DNA of 5,957 bases from the NCBI GenBank assembly GCA_025450155.1, contig JANWIB010000031.1, forward strand, positions 1 to 5,957. The letters are read 5' to 3'. Positions within the stretch are counted from its first letter, which is position 1. Each line of letters begins with the position of its first letter. The position numbers and the translations under genes are program-made. The notes beneath the pieces were generated by a model, which had not been told where the DNA came from, did not search any database, and was given only the letters and a program-made list of their open reading frames with translations. The stretch is from Sphingobacteriaceae bacterium. Its GTDB lineage: Bacteria > Bacteroidota > Bacteroidia > Sphingobacteriales > Sphingobacteriaceae. Shown here piece by piece: positions 5,034-5,957 of this stretch.

Positions 5034-5957
5034 AGTACCTATAAGGGCTGTTTTTCTAATAATTCTGTTGATGATAGCGGGGACATTGTTAGCCCAATCT
5101 CAAGATATTAAGACGGATAAAACGTATCAGTTTACGTTAAAAGAATGTTTGGAGTACGCATTGGAGCATCAAGACTCGATGAAAAATGCTCGCTTGGATA
5201 TAGAAAGTGCGAAGTATAAAGTACAGGAAACTATTGGGATTGGTTTGCCACAAATTGACGGAACTGCAAAGTTTCAGGATTTTCTAAAATTGCCAACCTC
5301 TTTGTTGCCCGGAGAGTTTTTTGGGGAGCCTGCCGGAACGTTTGTTCCAGTTAAATTTGGAGTTAAATATCAATCAAATGCTGACATTACGGTTTCGCAA
5401 TTAATTTTTAACGGAAGCTATATTGTAGGTTTAAGGGCATCGAAAACGTATAAAGAGCTTTCTGAAAAAAATCTTAATCGGACTAAAATTCAAACTCAGA
5501 TTTCGGTTACAAAAGCATATTATCAGGTTTTGGTCAATGCTGAGCAGATTAAACTTCTGGATGCTAACATTAACCAGTTGAAGAGCCAGTTAAATGAAAC
5601 GGTTCAATTAAATAAGCAGGGTTTCGTAGAGAAAGTAGATTTAGACCGTATACAGGTTCTCTATAATAATTTAACTACTACCCGGGAGAATACAGTTCGT
5701 ATGTTAGCCTTAGGGTACCAACTTTTAAAGTTCCAAATGGGGATGCCCATATCCGATAATCTGGTAATAAAAGATAAAATAGAGAACATTAAATTGGATA
5801 ATGTCATTACCCTTAGGGCAGACTCTACAGCATATAAAAATCGGATCGAATATGGCTTGCTGGAGACTCAAAAAAAGTTAAATGAGTTAAATTTACAGCG
5901 AATAAGATCTCAGAGCCTCCCTTCACTTGCGGCTTTTGGTAGTGCATCTTATCAATA
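5020..5957 (+). CDS. TolC-family outer-membrane efflux protein (5' part, runs off the right edge)
   Basis: Outer-membrane channel component of a tripartite efflux or type I export system. The frame is open from the ATG at 5020 to the window end, giving 312 residues of a protein usually about 430-500 long. Residues 1-25 are a signal peptide: KK-I-K, a hydrophobic core (V-F-L-I-I-L-L-M-I-A-G), then L-L-A before Q26. The mature part starts with F-T-L-K-E-C-L-E-Y-A-L-E-H, the first OEP repeat (helix, then Q-x-x-I-G-x-G-L-P-Q-I). A strand-rich part (ADITVSQLIFNG) follows, then long helices (about 145-235) with A-Y-Y-Q-V-L-V-N-A-E and L-N-K-Q-G-F-V-E-K-V-D-L-D-R. The second repeat begins near the edge (L-P-S-L-A-A-F-G). 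The start overlaps the end of tetR by 14 bp in another frame, so the two are probably translationally coupled. Adaptor and pump genes are expected next but are not visible. Confidence 0.93.
   Translation, partial: MKKIKVPIRAVFLIILLMIAGTLLAQSQDIKTDKTYQFTLKECLEYALEHQDSMKNARLDIESAKYKVQETIGIGLPQIDGTAKFQDFLKLPTSLLPGEFFGEPAGTFVPVKFGVKYQSNADITVSQLIFNGSYIVGLRASKTYKELSEKNLNRTKIQTQISVTKAYYQVLVNAEQIKLLDANINQLKSQLNETVQLNKQGFVEKVDLDRIQVLYNNLTTTRENTVRMLALGYQLLKFQMGMPISDNLVIKDKIENIKLDNVITLRADSTAYKNRIEYGLLETQKKLNELNLQRIRSQSLPSLAAFGSASYQ

Noticed and set aside
1..5957. CRISPR array, insertion sequence, tRNA or phage remnant
   Set aside because: No spaced direct repeats, transposase-like frame, cloverleaf pattern or composition break was seen; the genes are intact and closely packed.

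Overview
The window reads as ordinary chromosome of a Bacteroidota bacterium. This rests on AT-rich sequence, absence of clear Shine-Dalgarno sites, three upstream elements matching the Bacteroidota -7 box TAnnTTTG, and protein types typical of that phylum (a long Lgt with a GRLGCQMSGDGDWG motif, a PurB of the NHDVKA type, an Nfu_N+NifU scaffold protein, and a TetR gene directly before a TolC-type gene). Genus cannot be told from this sequence.

Layout. Bases 1-2261 form a rightward cluster: the 3' end of a radical-SAM methylthiotransferase (MtaB type), lgt (prolipoprotein diacylglyceryl transferase) and an inositol-monophosphatase family gene. The gaps are 34 and 2 bp, so co-transcription is likely. 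Bases 2299-4281 hold a leftward pair: purB (adenylosuccinate lyase), then an NFU-type Fe-S scaffold gene. The two clusters converge over a 37-bp gap containing a perfect inverted repeat that may be a shared terminator. Bases 4282-4418 are a divergent control region with a purB promoter on the minus strand and, on the plus strand, a tetR promoter that coincides with a perfect 10-bp-arm palindrome. From 4419 to the right edge lie a TetR-family regulator and, overlapping it by 14 bp, the first 312 codons of a TolC-type outer-membrane efflux protein.

How the genes work together. tetR and tolC look like the head of a self-regulated efflux operon whose adaptor and pump genes would lie beyond the right edge. 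The other genes are housekeeping functions (tRNA modification, lipoprotein maturation, inositol or sugar-phosphate hydrolysis, purine synthesis, Fe-S assembly) with no obvious shared pathway.

I see no mobile element, CRISPR array, tRNA or rRNA, and no convincing new system. The points most worth a second look are an apparent internal duplication inside Lgt together with a missing active-site histidine, the tetR operator/promoter overlap, and a G-U-compensated stem between purB and the nfu-type gene.
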